DNA from: an uncultured Bacteroidales bacterium
GTDB lineage: Bacteria; Bacteroidota; Bacteroidia; Bacteroidales; UBA932
NCBI GenBank assembly: GCA_900544815.1
Contig: UQWT01000045.1
Location: 1 to 17,906 of the forward strand
DNA length: 17,906 nucleotides
Direction: 5' to 3'
How positions within the stretch are numbered: the first letter of the stretch is position 1; the number at the start of each line of letters is the position of its first letter. Shown one piece after another: positions 1-7,272 of the stretch. A program made the position numbers and the translations under genes. The notes under the pieces were generated by a model. That model searched no databases. It saw only the letters and a list, made by a program, of their open reading frames with translations, and was not told the DNA's origin.

Positions 1-56
1 AGACTTATCACGGCACAAACGATTCCGTAATGAGTTAGTTGTTTTAGTTTATTCAT
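1..56 (-). CDS. N-terminus of a truncated exported or membrane protein
   Basis: On the minus strand an ATG at 54-56 opens a frame that runs off the window edge and reads MNKLKQLTHYGIVCAVIS. This is a basic start followed by a hydrophobic stretch, as in a signal peptide. A purine-rich GAGGAA lies a few bases upstream. Only 18 codons are visible, so neither the family nor the function can be named. The frame is short enough that it could be chance; the signal-peptide-like composition is the only support. Confidence 0.35.
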   Translation of the reverse strand, partial: MNKLKQLTHYGIVCAVIS

Positions 57-284
57 ACTTGTTCCTCAACTTAATTTTTTCTACAAATATGGTTTAAATT
101 AAGTGAATTGGAGATAGATGTGATGGTTTAAAAAGCTTTTATAATCAAAATAAACCATCTATTAATAAGATATTTAAGAAAAAACAAAGAGGCAGCCTTA
201 TAAATAAACTGCACGTGAGGGGAGAATTACAATCAATTTTGCAAATTATGTTGAAGAACAGTATTTGAAAAATTTTTCTAAAAT
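57..284. other. AT-rich intergenic region, no gene seen
   Basis: This stretch separates the truncated minus-strand gene at the window edge from the terminator behind tonB. It has stops in all frames and no convincing RNA gene. A minus-strand CATATTTG near 87-94 is one base off the Bacteroidota -7 box and could serve the truncated gene. Confidence 0.4.
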
Positions 285-317
285 AAAAGGGATGACTAAG
301 ATATAGTCACCCCTTTT
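285..317 (-). terminator. Rho-independent-type hairpin downstream of tonB
   Basis: A 14-base arm (285-298) pairs with 304-317 around the 5-base loop AGATA, with a single mismatch. The stem is GC-rich in the middle and A/T at its base, so it would give a U-rich end in either direction. It lies 30 bases past the tonB stop and probably ends that transcript. Confidence 0.75.
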
Positions 318-347
318 ACTTAGTATTAAAAGTATCTTATATACTTA

Positions 348-1046
348 TTATTTCAATTGGAATGTTACAGGGAAGTTGTATTTAACTTTTACAGCCTTAC
401 CTCTCTGTTTACCGGGAGTCCATTTTGGAGAGTTTGATACAACTCTTACAGCCTCCTTGTCTAATGATGAGTCAACACCTCTAAGAACTTTTACATTGGT
501 AACAGTACCATCTTTTCCAATTTCAAATTGAAGAGTAACACGTCCTTGAACTCCGTTCTCTTTAGCAATTTCAGGGTATACTATATTATTGTAAACCCAC
601 TTTGTAAATTCGTTTGCATCTTTGCCTTGGAACATTGGTTTATCCTCTACAATTGCGAAAGGAATAACATCATCCTCAACAACTTCTTCTGCTATTTCAG
701 CAGCTTGAACGTACTCTTTAATTTCAACGCCCTGATTTTTATCATCCTCGTTGATGATAATTTTGGTATCTACCTTAATGTCATCATCAACAATATCAAT
801 AATATCAGACATTACTGGTTCTGCAACGCTTGTTTCAGGTGGAGGCGGTGGCGTGTCGTTTGTAATAGGAACTATCTCTTCCTCAACTTCTACTTGCTGG
901 TCTGCTTCAAGTGTAGAAACTGCTTTTTCGCTTGTACTCCAGTTAAATGCGAGTAGTGTAAGCCCCAAAGCAATTACCAGACCAATTTCCTTGAAAAGTA
1001 ACTTCTTGTTTTCAAGATTTGCCTTTGGTGATTTTTTTATTTCCAT
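348..1046 (-). CDS. tonB: TonB family energy transducer
   Basis: TonB carries proton-motive energy from the ExbBD complex in the inner membrane to TonB-dependent outer-membrane receptors. The 232-residue product has a short basic N-terminus, one membrane segment (about residues 20-36) and an acidic periplasmic spacer with a PPPPP run (66-70). The C-terminal TonB domain (about 145-232) has the family pattern VYPEIAKENGVQGRV, then a DGTV turn, a W-TPG motif and a final strand ending FPVTFQLK. This is the compact Bacteroidota form. exbB and exbD are not adjacent; the gene stands alone, with terminators behind it and behind mdh upstream. The start is the only ATG ahead of the membrane helix. Which receptor it serves cannot be told from the sequence. 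Confidence 0.92.
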   Translation of the reverse strand: MEIKKSPKANLENKKLLFKEIGLVIALGLTLLAFNWSTSEKAVSTLEADQQVEVEEEIVPITNDTPPPPPETSVAEPVMSDIIDIVDDDIKVDTKIIINEDDKNQGVEIKEYVQAAEIAEEVVEDDVIPFAIVEDKPMFQGKDANEFTKWVYNNIVYPEIAKENGVQGRVTLQFEIGKDGTVTNVKVLRGVDSSLDKEAVRVVSNSPKWTPGKQRGKAVKVKYNFPVTFQLK

Positions 1047-1200
1047 ATTATTTTGAGTGTTTTCTCATTAAGCAACCGTAAAATTAATAATTTATTTATT
1101 AAAAAATACAATAAAACTTAATGAATTTTGTTTACTTTTTTATAACAAATTGTGTACCAATATAATATGAATTTAACTTTTTAATAATTTATATGTAAAT

Positions 1201-1237
1201 ACAGCGGTTTAGCACAGTTTTTGCACTAAACCGCTGT
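1201..1237 (-). terminator. Hairpin terminator downstream of mdh
   Basis: Positions 1201-1212 and 1226-1237 form a perfect 12-bp stem (ACAGCGGTTTAG and its complement), 22 bases past the mdh stop. The U-rich tail is better on the plus-strand side (TTTTGTAATTTTTT) than on the mdh side, so it may work in both directions or mainly stabilise the mRNA 3' end. Confidence 0.7.
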
Positions 1238-1258
1238 TTTGTAATTTTTTGCTTTATC

Positions 1259-2200
1259 TTAGATAAGATTCATATCATGAAGCAGATTACTAGTCTTTTT
1301 GGTAGCTTCTGCACTCTTGTCAAACAATGCCTGCTCCTCTTTGTTAAGTTTTAGCTCAACAATCTTCTCGCAACCGTTTTTGCCGATAATCGCAGGAACG
1401 CCAATACATATATCATTGTGTCCGTATTCACCCTCAAGATATACGCAGCAAGGATACATCTTTTTCTCGTCCATAATAATGGATTTAGCCAATACAGCTG
1501 CAGATGCACCCGGAGCATACCAAGCAGATGTTCCAAGAAGTTTTGTTAGTGTAGCGCCACCAACCATTGTATCTGCAACAACCTTCTCATAAACCTTCTT
1601 AGGAAGTTTTTCAGTTACAGGTATACCTCTGTATTTTGCAAATCTTATCATAGGAATCATGGTTGTATCACCGTGACCGCCAATTACAAATCCCTCTACA
1701 TCACTTGCAGGAACCTTTAGAGCCTGGCTCAAATAGTACTGGAATCTGCTGCTATCCAAGATACCGCCCATGCCAATTACTCTGTTCTTAGGAAGCTTAG
1801 TCCTCTTAAGGGTAAGATATGTCATAGGATCCATAGGGTTTGCAATAACAACTATTATTGCCTTTGGTGAATACTGTAGAACATTATCAACTACGCTGCT
1901 AACGATTTTTGCATTAACGCCTATAAGTTCCTCTCTTGTCATACCAGGCTTTCTTGGAATACCGGATGTAATAATTACAACATCTGACTTAGCTGTAGCT
2001 TTGTAATCATTTGTTACACCTTTAACTCTGGTGTTAAACTGATACAAATTAGCAGTTTGCATCATATCCATTGCCTTACCCTCTGCAACACCCTCTTTAA
2101 TATCCAAAAGAACGATGTCAGAAGCGAATTTCATGTGTAACATAGCATTTGCACATGTAGCGCCAACATTACCTGCGCCAATTACTGTAACTTTTGCCAT
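1259..2200 (-). CDS. mdh: Malate dehydrogenase (NAD-dependent)
   Basis: It interconverts malate and oxaloacetate with NAD in the cytoplasm (TCA cycle or fumarate-reduction branch). The 313-residue length is normal for the LDH-like MDH family. Visible motifs are the Rossmann glycine loop GAGNVG (8-13), Asp33 (NAD ribose), the substrate loop IPRKPGMTR with Arg83 and Arg89, Asn121 in IANPMD, LDSSRF (149-153, catalytic Asp and substrate Arg) and the catalytic His176 in GGHGDTT. The arginine-rich active-site loop points to MDH rather than lactate dehydrogenase. The start is the ATG directly before the Rossmann fold. The gene is transcribed alone, divergently from ybeY, with its own hairpin terminator. 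Confidence 0.95.
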   Translation of the reverse strand: MAKVTVIGAGNVGATCANAMLHMKFASDIVLLDIKEGVAEGKAMDMMQTANLYQFNTRVKGVTNDYKATAKSDVVIITSGIPRKPGMTREELIGVNAKIVSSVVDNVLQYSPKAIIVVIANPMDPMTYLTLKRTKLPKNRVIGMGGILDSSRFQYYLSQALKVPASDVEGFVIGGHGDTTMIPMIRFAKYRGIPVTEKLPKKVYEKVVADTMVGGATLTKLLGTSAWYAPGASAAVLAKSIIMDEKKMYPCCVYLEGEYGHNDICIGVPAIIGKNGCEKIVELKLNKEEQALFDKSAEATKKTSNLLHDMNLI

Positions 2201-2246
2201 AATTTATTTTTATTTAATAAGGTTTTATTTTATTCTCTCTAAGTTG

Positions 2247-2254
2247 TAGCTTTG
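2247..2254 (+). promoter_or_regulatory. Candidate -7 box for ybeY-mnmG
   Basis: TAGCTTTG on the plus strand matches TAnnTTTG and is followed by GCACCC, a common downstream context. The leader to the ybeY ATG would be about 115 bases and would contain the perfect inverted repeat TGCGTGT-T-ACACGCA (2281-2295) and a smaller GCAAC/GTTGC hairpin (2293-2307). The -33 element is weak. Confidence 0.4.
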
Positions 2255-2306
2255 CACCCGAAAATATTGTGTGTCAACACTGCGTGTTACACGCAACAAC
2301 TCGTTG

Positions 2307-2314
2307 CAAAGGTA
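2307..2314 (-). promoter_or_regulatory. Candidate -7 box for mdh
   Basis: The minus strand reads TACCTTTG, an exact match to the Bacteroidota -7 consensus TAnnTTTG. It would give an mdh leader of about 100 bases. No clear -33 TTG is seen at the right spacing. The box faces the candidate ybeY promoter at 2247, so the two leaders would overlap. Confidence 0.4.
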
Positions 2315-2370
2315 ACAATTTTAAATATATTGTAATTAAATATTTAATAAAATAACTATATTTTTAGACA

Positions 2371-2802
2371 ATGATTAGGTTTTTCAATAACGATATTAAA
2401 CTTACCATTAATAATAAGCTGCTGTTAAAGCGTTGGATTAAACAGGTGGCGTTAAAACACAGCATGGAAACAGGAGATCTTAATATTATCTTCTGCTCAG
2501 ACGAGAAGCTTTTAGAGATAAACAGGCAGTTTTTGGGGCATAACTATTATACAGATATAATTACCTTTGATTATTGTGCAGATGAAGTTATAGAGGGGGA
2601 GCTTTACATAAGCATAGATACTGTTAAGGCAAATGCAATTGAATATAAACAGCAGTTTTTGGACGAGCTTCACAGAGTGATTATTCACGGAGTACTTCAC
2701 CTTTGCGGGTTTGATGATCACTCTAATAAGCAAAAACATATAATGAGAGAAAAGGAGGATGAGGCGTTGGAGCTTCTTAACGAGATTTCATTTAAGCAAT
2801 AA
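2371..2802 (+). CDS. ybeY: Endoribonuclease YbeY (rRNA maturation)
   Basis: YbeY is a single-domain metal-dependent RNase needed for 16S rRNA 3'-end maturation and ribosome quality control. The 143-residue product has the core TDIITFDY (61-68) and the zinc motif HGVLHLCGFDDH (106-117). His106 and His110 align with the first two metal ligands. The usual third His, six residues after the second, is Asp116 here, with a His just after it at 117. As I recall, other Bacteroidota YbeY proteins also lack a His there. The start is the ATG at 2371. The gene is 75 bases upstream of mnmG on the same strand, probably co-transcribed. Confidence 0.93.
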   Translation: MIRFFNNDIKLTINNKLLLKRWIKQVALKHSMETGDLNIIFCSDEKLLEINRQFLGHNYYTDIITFDYCADEVIEGELYISIDTVKANAIEYKQQFLDELHRVIIHGVLHLCGFDDHSNKQKHIMREKEDEALELLNEISFKQ

Positions 2803-2877
2803 TTTTAATTCTCTTCCCGACAAAATCTGTGGTTGAAAAGTCTGTCGGTTCTTACTTATGATATACATTCTTTGTTT

Positions 2878-4851
2878 ATGGATATAATATACGATGTAAT
2901 TGTTATTGGTGCAGGCCATGCAGGATGTGAAGCTGCTGCTGCCGCCGCTAATTTAGGATCTAAGACCCTCCTTATTACAATGGATATGAACAAGATTGCT
3001 CAGATGTCTTGCAATCCTGCCATTGGTGGTATTGCAAAAGGGCAGATTGTGAGAGAGATTGATGCTATGGGGGGGTATACAGGTTTGGTTACAGATGCGA
3101 GCACTTTACAATTTAGGATGCTCAATAGGTCCAAGGGCCCGGCAATGTGGAGCCCAAGAGCGCAGTGCGACAGAGTGTATTTTTCCTTCAATTGGCGTTA
3201 TATTCTTGAAAATACTAAAAACTTAAATATCTGGCAAGATGCTGTTTCTTCTTTAATAGTTGAAAATCAACGAGTTAAAGGAGTTTACACGCTTTTAGGT
3301 GCAAAATTTACAGCTCGCTCGATAGTTATTACGGCAGGAACGTTTCTCAACGGGAAGTTATTTATTGGAAAAACGCAGACAGATGGCGGTAGAGTAGGGG
3401 AACCGTCTGCTTATTGTCTTACGGAACAACTCAACTCGTTAGGTATTCAGTCGGACAGAATGAAAACCGGCACACCTCCAAGAATAGATATAAGATCTGT
3501 TAACTTAAAGAATTTATTGGTTCAACCCGGGGATGATGCTCCACAAAGATTTTCATTCCTTAATGTTTTATCTCCTATTCAAAAATATAAACAGCAGTTA
3601 TGTTGTTATATGGTCTACACGAATGAGGAGGTACACGATATCCTTAGATCCGGGTTTAAAGATTCACCTCTTTTTTCCGGAGTTATTCATGGTAAGGGCC
3701 CGCGGTATTGCCCAAGTATTGAGGATAAGCTTAAGACCTTTGCCGGAAAGACCCAGCACCAGCTTTTCTTGGAACCTGAGGGGTGGAATACGAATGAATA
3801 TTATCTACAAGGTTTCTCTTCGTCATTACCTATACAGACCCAGATAGACGCTCTTAAACATATAAAGGGATTAGAGCATGTTGAGATATATCGTCCTGCA
3901 TACGCTGTAGAGTATGATTATTTTCCTCCTGTTCAGTTAAATCATTCACTCGAATCCAAGTTGTTGAAGGGATTGTTTTTTGCCGGACAGGTTAACGGTA
4001 CCACCGGATATGAAGAGGCGGCTGCGCAGGGTTTAATGGCTGGTATAAATGCATGCCGATTTGTTAATGAGAAAGATCCTGTAGTACTTAACAGGGATCA
4101 AGCATATATTGGAGTCTTGATTGATGATTTGGTTACTAAAGGGGTTGATGAGCCATATAGAATGTTTACCTCAAGAGCTGAATATAGAATATTGCTAAGA
4201 CAAGATAATGCTGATTTACGTTTAACGGAGATAAGCTATAATATTGGGTTAGCGTCTGAATATAGGTTGGATGTAATGAATAAAAAGTATTCTACAATAT
4301 CTGATATTAGAGAATATCTTAATAATACATCTGTAAGAGCGGATGAGGTTAATGATTACCTTGTATCAAGGGGGTCTTCTCCTCTAACACAAGGTAGGAG
4401 ATTAGCCGATATTTTACAGCGTCCACAGATTTCGCTTTTAGATTTTGTAACTAATGTTCCACGTGGAACACAGGTAATGGATATGATAAAATCGAGTGCC
4501 GCCAAAGAGGCATATATGTTTCTTCCATATATGCCTGCAATAGGGGAGATGGACGGTAATGTTGAGAATGATTTTTATGAATCCTATAAGAATGAGATAT
4601 TGGAGGGTGTGGAGATAGGTATTAAATATGAGGGGTATATCGAACGTGAAAGAAGAATTGCAGATAAGATCCTAAGATTGGAGAATGTTAAAATTCCTGC
4701 AAATTTTGATTATAATTCTCTTAAGTCACTATCAATAGAGAGTAGGCAAAAATTAAGTAGGATAAAGCCGCAGACAATAGCTCAAGCATCGAGAATTCCA
4801 GGCGTGTCACCGGCTGATATATCTATTTTATTAGTTTATTTTGGCAGATAA
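2878..4851 (+). CDS. mnmG: tRNA uridine-5-carboxymethylaminomethyl modification enzyme MnmG (GidA)
   Basis: MnmG is an FAD enzyme that acts with the GTPase MnmE to add the carboxymethylaminomethyl group to U34 of several tRNAs. Seen here are the dinucleotide-binding GAGHAGCEAA (11-20), MSCNPAIGGIAKG (43-55), GGRVGEPSA and MKTGTPPRID in the catalytic domain, a second FAD segment NGTTGYEEAAAQG, and a C-terminal tail ending RIPGVSPADISILLVYF, the region that contacts MnmE. The ATG at 2878 is chosen because it directly precedes the FAD strand. An upstream TTG at 2833 would only add 15 residues unlike the family. The product is 657 residues, slightly longer than the usual 620-630. Codons 526-531 carry a parS-like palindrome (separate entry). 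Confidence 0.96.
   Translation: MDIIYDVIVIGAGHAGCEAAAAAANLGSKTLLITMDMNKIAQMSCNPAIGGIAKGQIVREIDAMGGYTGLVTDASTLQFRMLNRSKGPAMWSPRAQCDRVYFSFNWRYILENTKNLNIWQDAVSSLIVENQRVKGVYTLLGAKFTARSIVITAGTFLNGKLFIGKTQTDGGRVGEPSAYCLTEQLNSLGIQSDRMKTGTPPRIDIRSVNLKNLLVQPGDDAPQRFSFLNVLSPIQKYKQQLCCYMVYTNEEVHDILRSGFKDSPLFSGVIHGKGPRYCPSIEDKLKTFAGKTQHQLFLEPEGWNTNEYYLQGFSSSLPIQTQIDALKHIKGLEHVEIYRPAYAVEYDYFPPVQLNHSLESKLLKGLFFAGQVNGTTGYEEAAAQGLMAGINACRFVNEKDPVVLNRDQAYIGVLIDDLVTKGVDEPYRMFTSRAEYRILLRQDNADLRLTEISYNIGLASEYRLDVMNKKYSTISDIREYLNNTSVRADEVNDYLVSRGSSPLTQGRRLADILQRPQISLLDFVTNVPRGTQVMDMIKSSAAKEAYMFLPYMPAIGEMDGNVENDFYESYKNEILEGVEIGIKYEGYIERERRIADKILRLENVKIPANFDYNSLKSLSIESRQKLSRIKPQTIAQASRIPGVSPADISILLVYFGR
4455..4470. 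promoter_or_regulatory. parS-like centromere site (ParB binding)
   Basis: TGTTCCACGTGGAACA is a perfect 16-bp palindrome. It has the CACGTG centre and GTT/AAC arms of the chromosomal parS consensus (TGTTTCACGTGAAACA) and matches the variant known from pseudomonads. It lies inside mnmG and encodes NVPRGT, so it is constrained at two levels. mnmG often lies near parAB and the replication origin in bacteria. ParB binding here is an inference. Confidence 0.75.
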
Positions 4852-4853
4852 TT

Positions 4854-5190
4854 GGCTTTAGCTTTGGCCTTGGCTTTAGCTAATTTAATTTTGATAGCCA
4901 ACGTTAGCGCCATATTAGTTTATAGTTTATTGTTAAAAGTTTATAGTAAGTTATGAAGTCTAAAGTTTTCAAGAAATTAGTTTTTAACCTTTAACTTTAC
5001 CTCTGTTAACTATAAAACTATCTATACACTATAAACTTTCAACTCATAACTTTTATTTGCTTTAGCTAATTACCCTCTATACCCTCTTTACTTTCTATAC
5101 TCTTCAAAATTGCCAATGCCAAAGCTTTTTACTCTCTTTATCTTCTATACACTTTCAACTTAATTAAGGCCAACGCTAACGCCAAAGCCA
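4854..5190. repeat. Composite MITE-like intergenic repeat, copy A
   Basis: This fills the 350 bases between convergent mnmG and the phosphodiesterase gene; no gene is seen in it. The left edge is an array of GGCTTTAGC/TTTGGC units (4854-4881). The right edge (5168-5190) is built from the complementary units GCCAAC, GCTAAC and GCCAAA, so the ends are inverted relative to each other. Between them, read on the minus strand, is the core: a GCTTTGGCATTGGC start, a purine tract GTAAAGAGGGTATAGAG, then TAATTAGCTAAAGC (5057-5125). Sub-blocks such as TCTATACACTATAAAC and a TATAAACTAAYATGGCG-like block (4901-4936, minus) recur in copy D. The inverted ends may also act as a transcription stop for both flanking genes. 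Confidence 0.7.
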
Positions 5191-5203
5191 ATACTAAACA
5201 TGG

Positions 5204-6016
5204 CTATTTTGTAGCCTTTCTCTCCTTAAGGTTTTTAGATTGTTTTATTATACTCCTAACCAATTCAGGTGCATTGGTGGTTATTTGATCTATATCTAAA
5301 TTGAGAACAGCCTTAATATCCTCCTCTTTGTTAACGGTCCATGAATTTATGCTAAAGTTGTTCTCCCTTGCCTCTTTTATCCACGATGGCCTGTTGAGAA
5401 ACGCCTTAAATTGAAGGTCTATTCCGTTAACCTTATTCTGTTTTAAAACATCCATTGTCTGATCTTTTTCGAGATATTGAACAGTAAAACCTGGAGCGGC
5501 TTCTGCAAGTTTGCGGCACTCAGAAAGGCTGAAGGAGATAAACATTACTCTGCTTGGATGAAAAAGATTCTGCCTTTTAAGAGCCTCTACAGAGGCTGCG
5601 ACGGCTCTATTTTCTAATTCGTCTGAAAGGTGCTCTTTTAGTTCAAATACGAGTTTTGTTTTGGGATATCTCTTGGCAACAGTAAGGTATTCGTCCAATG
5701 TAGGGATAGTTTCGTTGTTAGGCAATCTGTAGTAATCAAGCTCTTTCTTGTTTGTGTAGTTAATTACCTTGCCATCTATTTTATTATCGTGAAAGACAAG
5801 AAGTACTCCGTCTGCAGTCATATTAACATCAAATTCAGCTCCCCAAAAACCCTTCTCACAGGCAGCTTTAAGAGAGGCAATGGAGTTATGAGAATAGCCC
5901 CCTTGCGGACAATCCCAATACCCGCGATGCGCTACTATACTTACATAATGTTTGGGATAACAACTTGAAAAACAGATTATTGTAGAAATAATTACAAGAA
6001 AGGTCCTAAAATTCAT
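5204..6016 (-). CDS. Glycerophosphodiester phosphodiesterase family lipoprotein
   Basis: GDPD enzymes hydrolyse glycerophosphodiesters to glycerol-3-phosphate and an alcohol, using a TIM barrel and a divalent metal. The 270-residue product starts with a hydrophobic signal ending CFSSC, so Cys19 is a likely lipid-anchor residue and the enzyme would sit in the cell envelope. Catalytic-site residues are visible: HRG (30-32), Asn44 in SHNSIAS, Glu61 and Asp63 in GAEFDVN, and TADG followed by His76 in FHD. FELK and SINSWTVN mark later barrel strands. The chosen ATG overlaps nothing and precedes the signal peptide. The gene ends beside repeat copy A and starts just past the gcvH terminator, so it is probably its own transcription unit. 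The exact substrate is unknown. Confidence 0.9.
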   Translation of the reverse strand: MNFRTFLVIISTIICFSSCYPKHYVSIVAHRGYWDCPQGGYSHNSIASLKAACEKGFWGAEFDVNMTADGVLLVFHDNKIDGKVINYTNKKELDYYRLPNNETIPTLDEYLTVAKRYPKTKLVFELKEHLSDELENRAVAASVEALKRQNLFHPSRVMFISFSLSECRKLAEAAPGFTVQYLEKDQTMDVLKQNKVNGIDLQFKAFLNRPSWIKEARENNFSINSWTVNKEEDIKAVLNLDIDQITTNAPELVRSIIKQSKNLKERKATK

Positions 6017-6038
6017 GGCAAAAGAAATTACGGATTAT

Positions 6039-6077
6039 AAAAAAAAGGGGGCTAACCCTTATCTTGGTATTGCCCCC
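6039..6077 (-). terminator. Intrinsic terminator of gcvH
   Basis: On the minus strand, GGGGGC (from 6077-6072) pairs with GCCCCC (6052-6047), extended by a CC/GG pair across a small internal loop. It is followed directly by eight Ts. It sits 24 bases past the gcvH stop and only 30 bases before the phosphodiesterase start. Confidence 0.85.
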
Positions 6078-6100
6078 TGTAATCTTACTAAAGCAGATTA

Positions 6101-6478
6101 TTATTTGCAGATTGCTGCGTATGCATCGGCATCTAACAAACCATCAACTTCTGCAGGGTTAGACATCTCAACTTTTACCATCCAGCCTTTTCCGTATGGA
6201 TCTGAGTTAACAGCCTCAGGCTCGCCCTCAAGGTCTGCGTTAACCTCAATAACTTTTCCGGAAACAGGCATAAGAGCGTCTGCAACAGTCTTAACAGCCT
6301 CAATGTTGCCAAACAACTCACCGGCCTCAAGATCCTCGCCCTCTGTCTGGATGTCTACAAATACAATATCTCCCAACTGGCTCTGTGCAAAATCTGTAAT
6401 ACCAACAGTTGCAACGTTGCCGTCTACTTTAACCCACTCGTGGTCTTTTGAATACTTTAGATTATTAGGTGTGTTCAT
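6101..6478 (-). CDS. gcvH: Glycine cleavage system H protein
   Basis: GcvH is the small lipoyl carrier that shuttles the aminomethyl group between the P, T and L proteins of the glycine cleavage complex. The 125-residue length is typical. The lipoylation site is Lys63 in NIEAVKTVADALMPVSG, and the N-terminal KYSKDHEWVKVDG and GITDFAQSQLGDIVFVD blocks match the family well. gcvP and gcvT are not in the window, so the complex is encoded in scattered loci. A candidate promoter lies about 40 bases upstream and a strong terminator lies downstream, so it appears to be a single-gene transcript. Confidence 0.96.
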   Translation of the reverse strand: MNTPNNLKYSKDHEWVKVDGNVATVGITDFAQSQLGDIVFVDIQTEGEDLEAGELFGNIEAVKTVADALMPVSGKVIEVNADLEGEPEAVNSDPYGKGWMVKVEMSNPAEVDGLLDADAYAAICK

Positions 6479-6515
6479 CTTATTATTTGTTAATTAATAA
6501 TATCAAAATCTTGTA

Positions 6516-6523
6516 CAAAAATA
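6516..6523 (-). promoter_or_regulatory. Candidate -7 box for gcvH
   Basis: The minus strand reads TATTTTTG, matching TAnnTTTG, 38 bases before the gcvH ATG. TTTG and TTG words lie upstream, but closer than the usual -33 spacing. Confidence 0.4.
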
Positions 6524-6619
6524 TAAAAAACATACAACAAACGTTAAAAACTCTAAAAAAGATTATTAACCTGTTTCCTCTTTACGACCAACAATCTGTA
6601 ATTTTATTAAAACTTCGCA

Positions 6620-7207
6620 TCATAGGATCTTAAGAGATGTCTTTATAAGCTCCTCTAAAGACAATTCCGGTGTCTTTTTAAGTACAGATGTGAGGGCTTT
6701 TTCTGCTGCTGCCTTCTGGAATCCAAGCATGACAAGAGCAGAGAGCGCCTCCTCTCTATTAGAGTTGTTGTCTGGAAGCAAAGCCGGAATATTATCTGCC
6801 CCTGCAGTTTTGCCAATCTTGTCTTTCAGCTCAATAATAACCTTTTGTGCGGTCTTTAGCCCTATTCCCTTAACGCTCTTAATCTTGTTAACGTCGCCCT
6901 GAATTATTGCCGTGCGTATCTCATTGGCGCTGAGCGATGAAAGCATAACACGTGCGCTGTTGGGTCCAATCCCGGATACGCTTATAAGTTGCATAAATAC
7001 AGTGCGTTCATCCTTTGTGGCGAATCCAAACCAAAGGTGAGTGTCCTCTCTTACATGATTGTAGATATAGAGTTTTGTCTGCTTCTGCTGATGGATCTCC
7101 GAATATGTCTGCAGCGAAATCTGCAACGAGTAACCAATTCCGTTGTTATCTATAATTGCCTCGGCAGGCGATATTTCCGCTATTGTGCCTGTTATATAAT
7201 CGTACAT
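6620..7207 (-). CDS. ruvA: Holliday junction branch migration protein RuvA
   Basis: RuvA binds four-way DNA junctions as a tetramer and loads the RuvB helicase during recombinational repair. The 195-residue product has the N-terminal OB domain (1-65, starting MYDYITGTIAEI), two helix-hairpin-helix motifs (VSGIGPNSA near 77-85 and VKGIGLKTA near 112-120) and a C-terminal domain III (about 150-195, REEALSALVMLGF) that contacts RuvB. An earlier in-frame start at 7231 would add eight basic residues (MSGRKRRE). The ATG at 7207 fits homologues and is preceded by AAGGAGAG. The upstream alternative overlaps a copy of the 9-mer GTCGGGAAG. ruvB and ruvC are not adjacent. Confidence 0.95.
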   Translation of the reverse strand: MYDYITGTIAEISPAEAIIDNNGIGYSLQISLQTYSEIHQQKQTKLYIYNHVREDTHLWFGFATKDERTVFMQLISVSGIGPNSARVMLSSLSANEIRTAIIQGDVNKIKSVKGIGLKTAQKVIIELKDKIGKTAGADNIPALLPDNNSNREEALSALVMLGFQKAAAEKALTSVLKKTPELSLEELIKTSLKIL

Positions 7208-7272
7208 TTCTCTCCTTTTTCTTCCCGACAAAATTAGCTAAAAAAACAAAACAGCCTATATAAGTCTGCCTC

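Noticed and set aside
206..221. CACGTG near 212 as a second parS
   Set aside because: Only the central hexamer matches; the GTT/AAC arms are absent. The same holds for ACACGTGC near 6947.
528..956. Long open frame opposite tonB
   Set aside because: It lies antisense to a clear TonB gene and has no family features. The frame is a by-product of the tonB codon pattern.
2833..2877. TTG start for mnmG 15 codons upstream
   Set aside because: The added residues do not fit the family, and the ATG at 2878 directly precedes the FAD-binding strand.
4854..5190. CRISPR array
   Set aside because: The repeats are degenerate hexamers and blocks with no constant-length spacers, and there are no cas genes.
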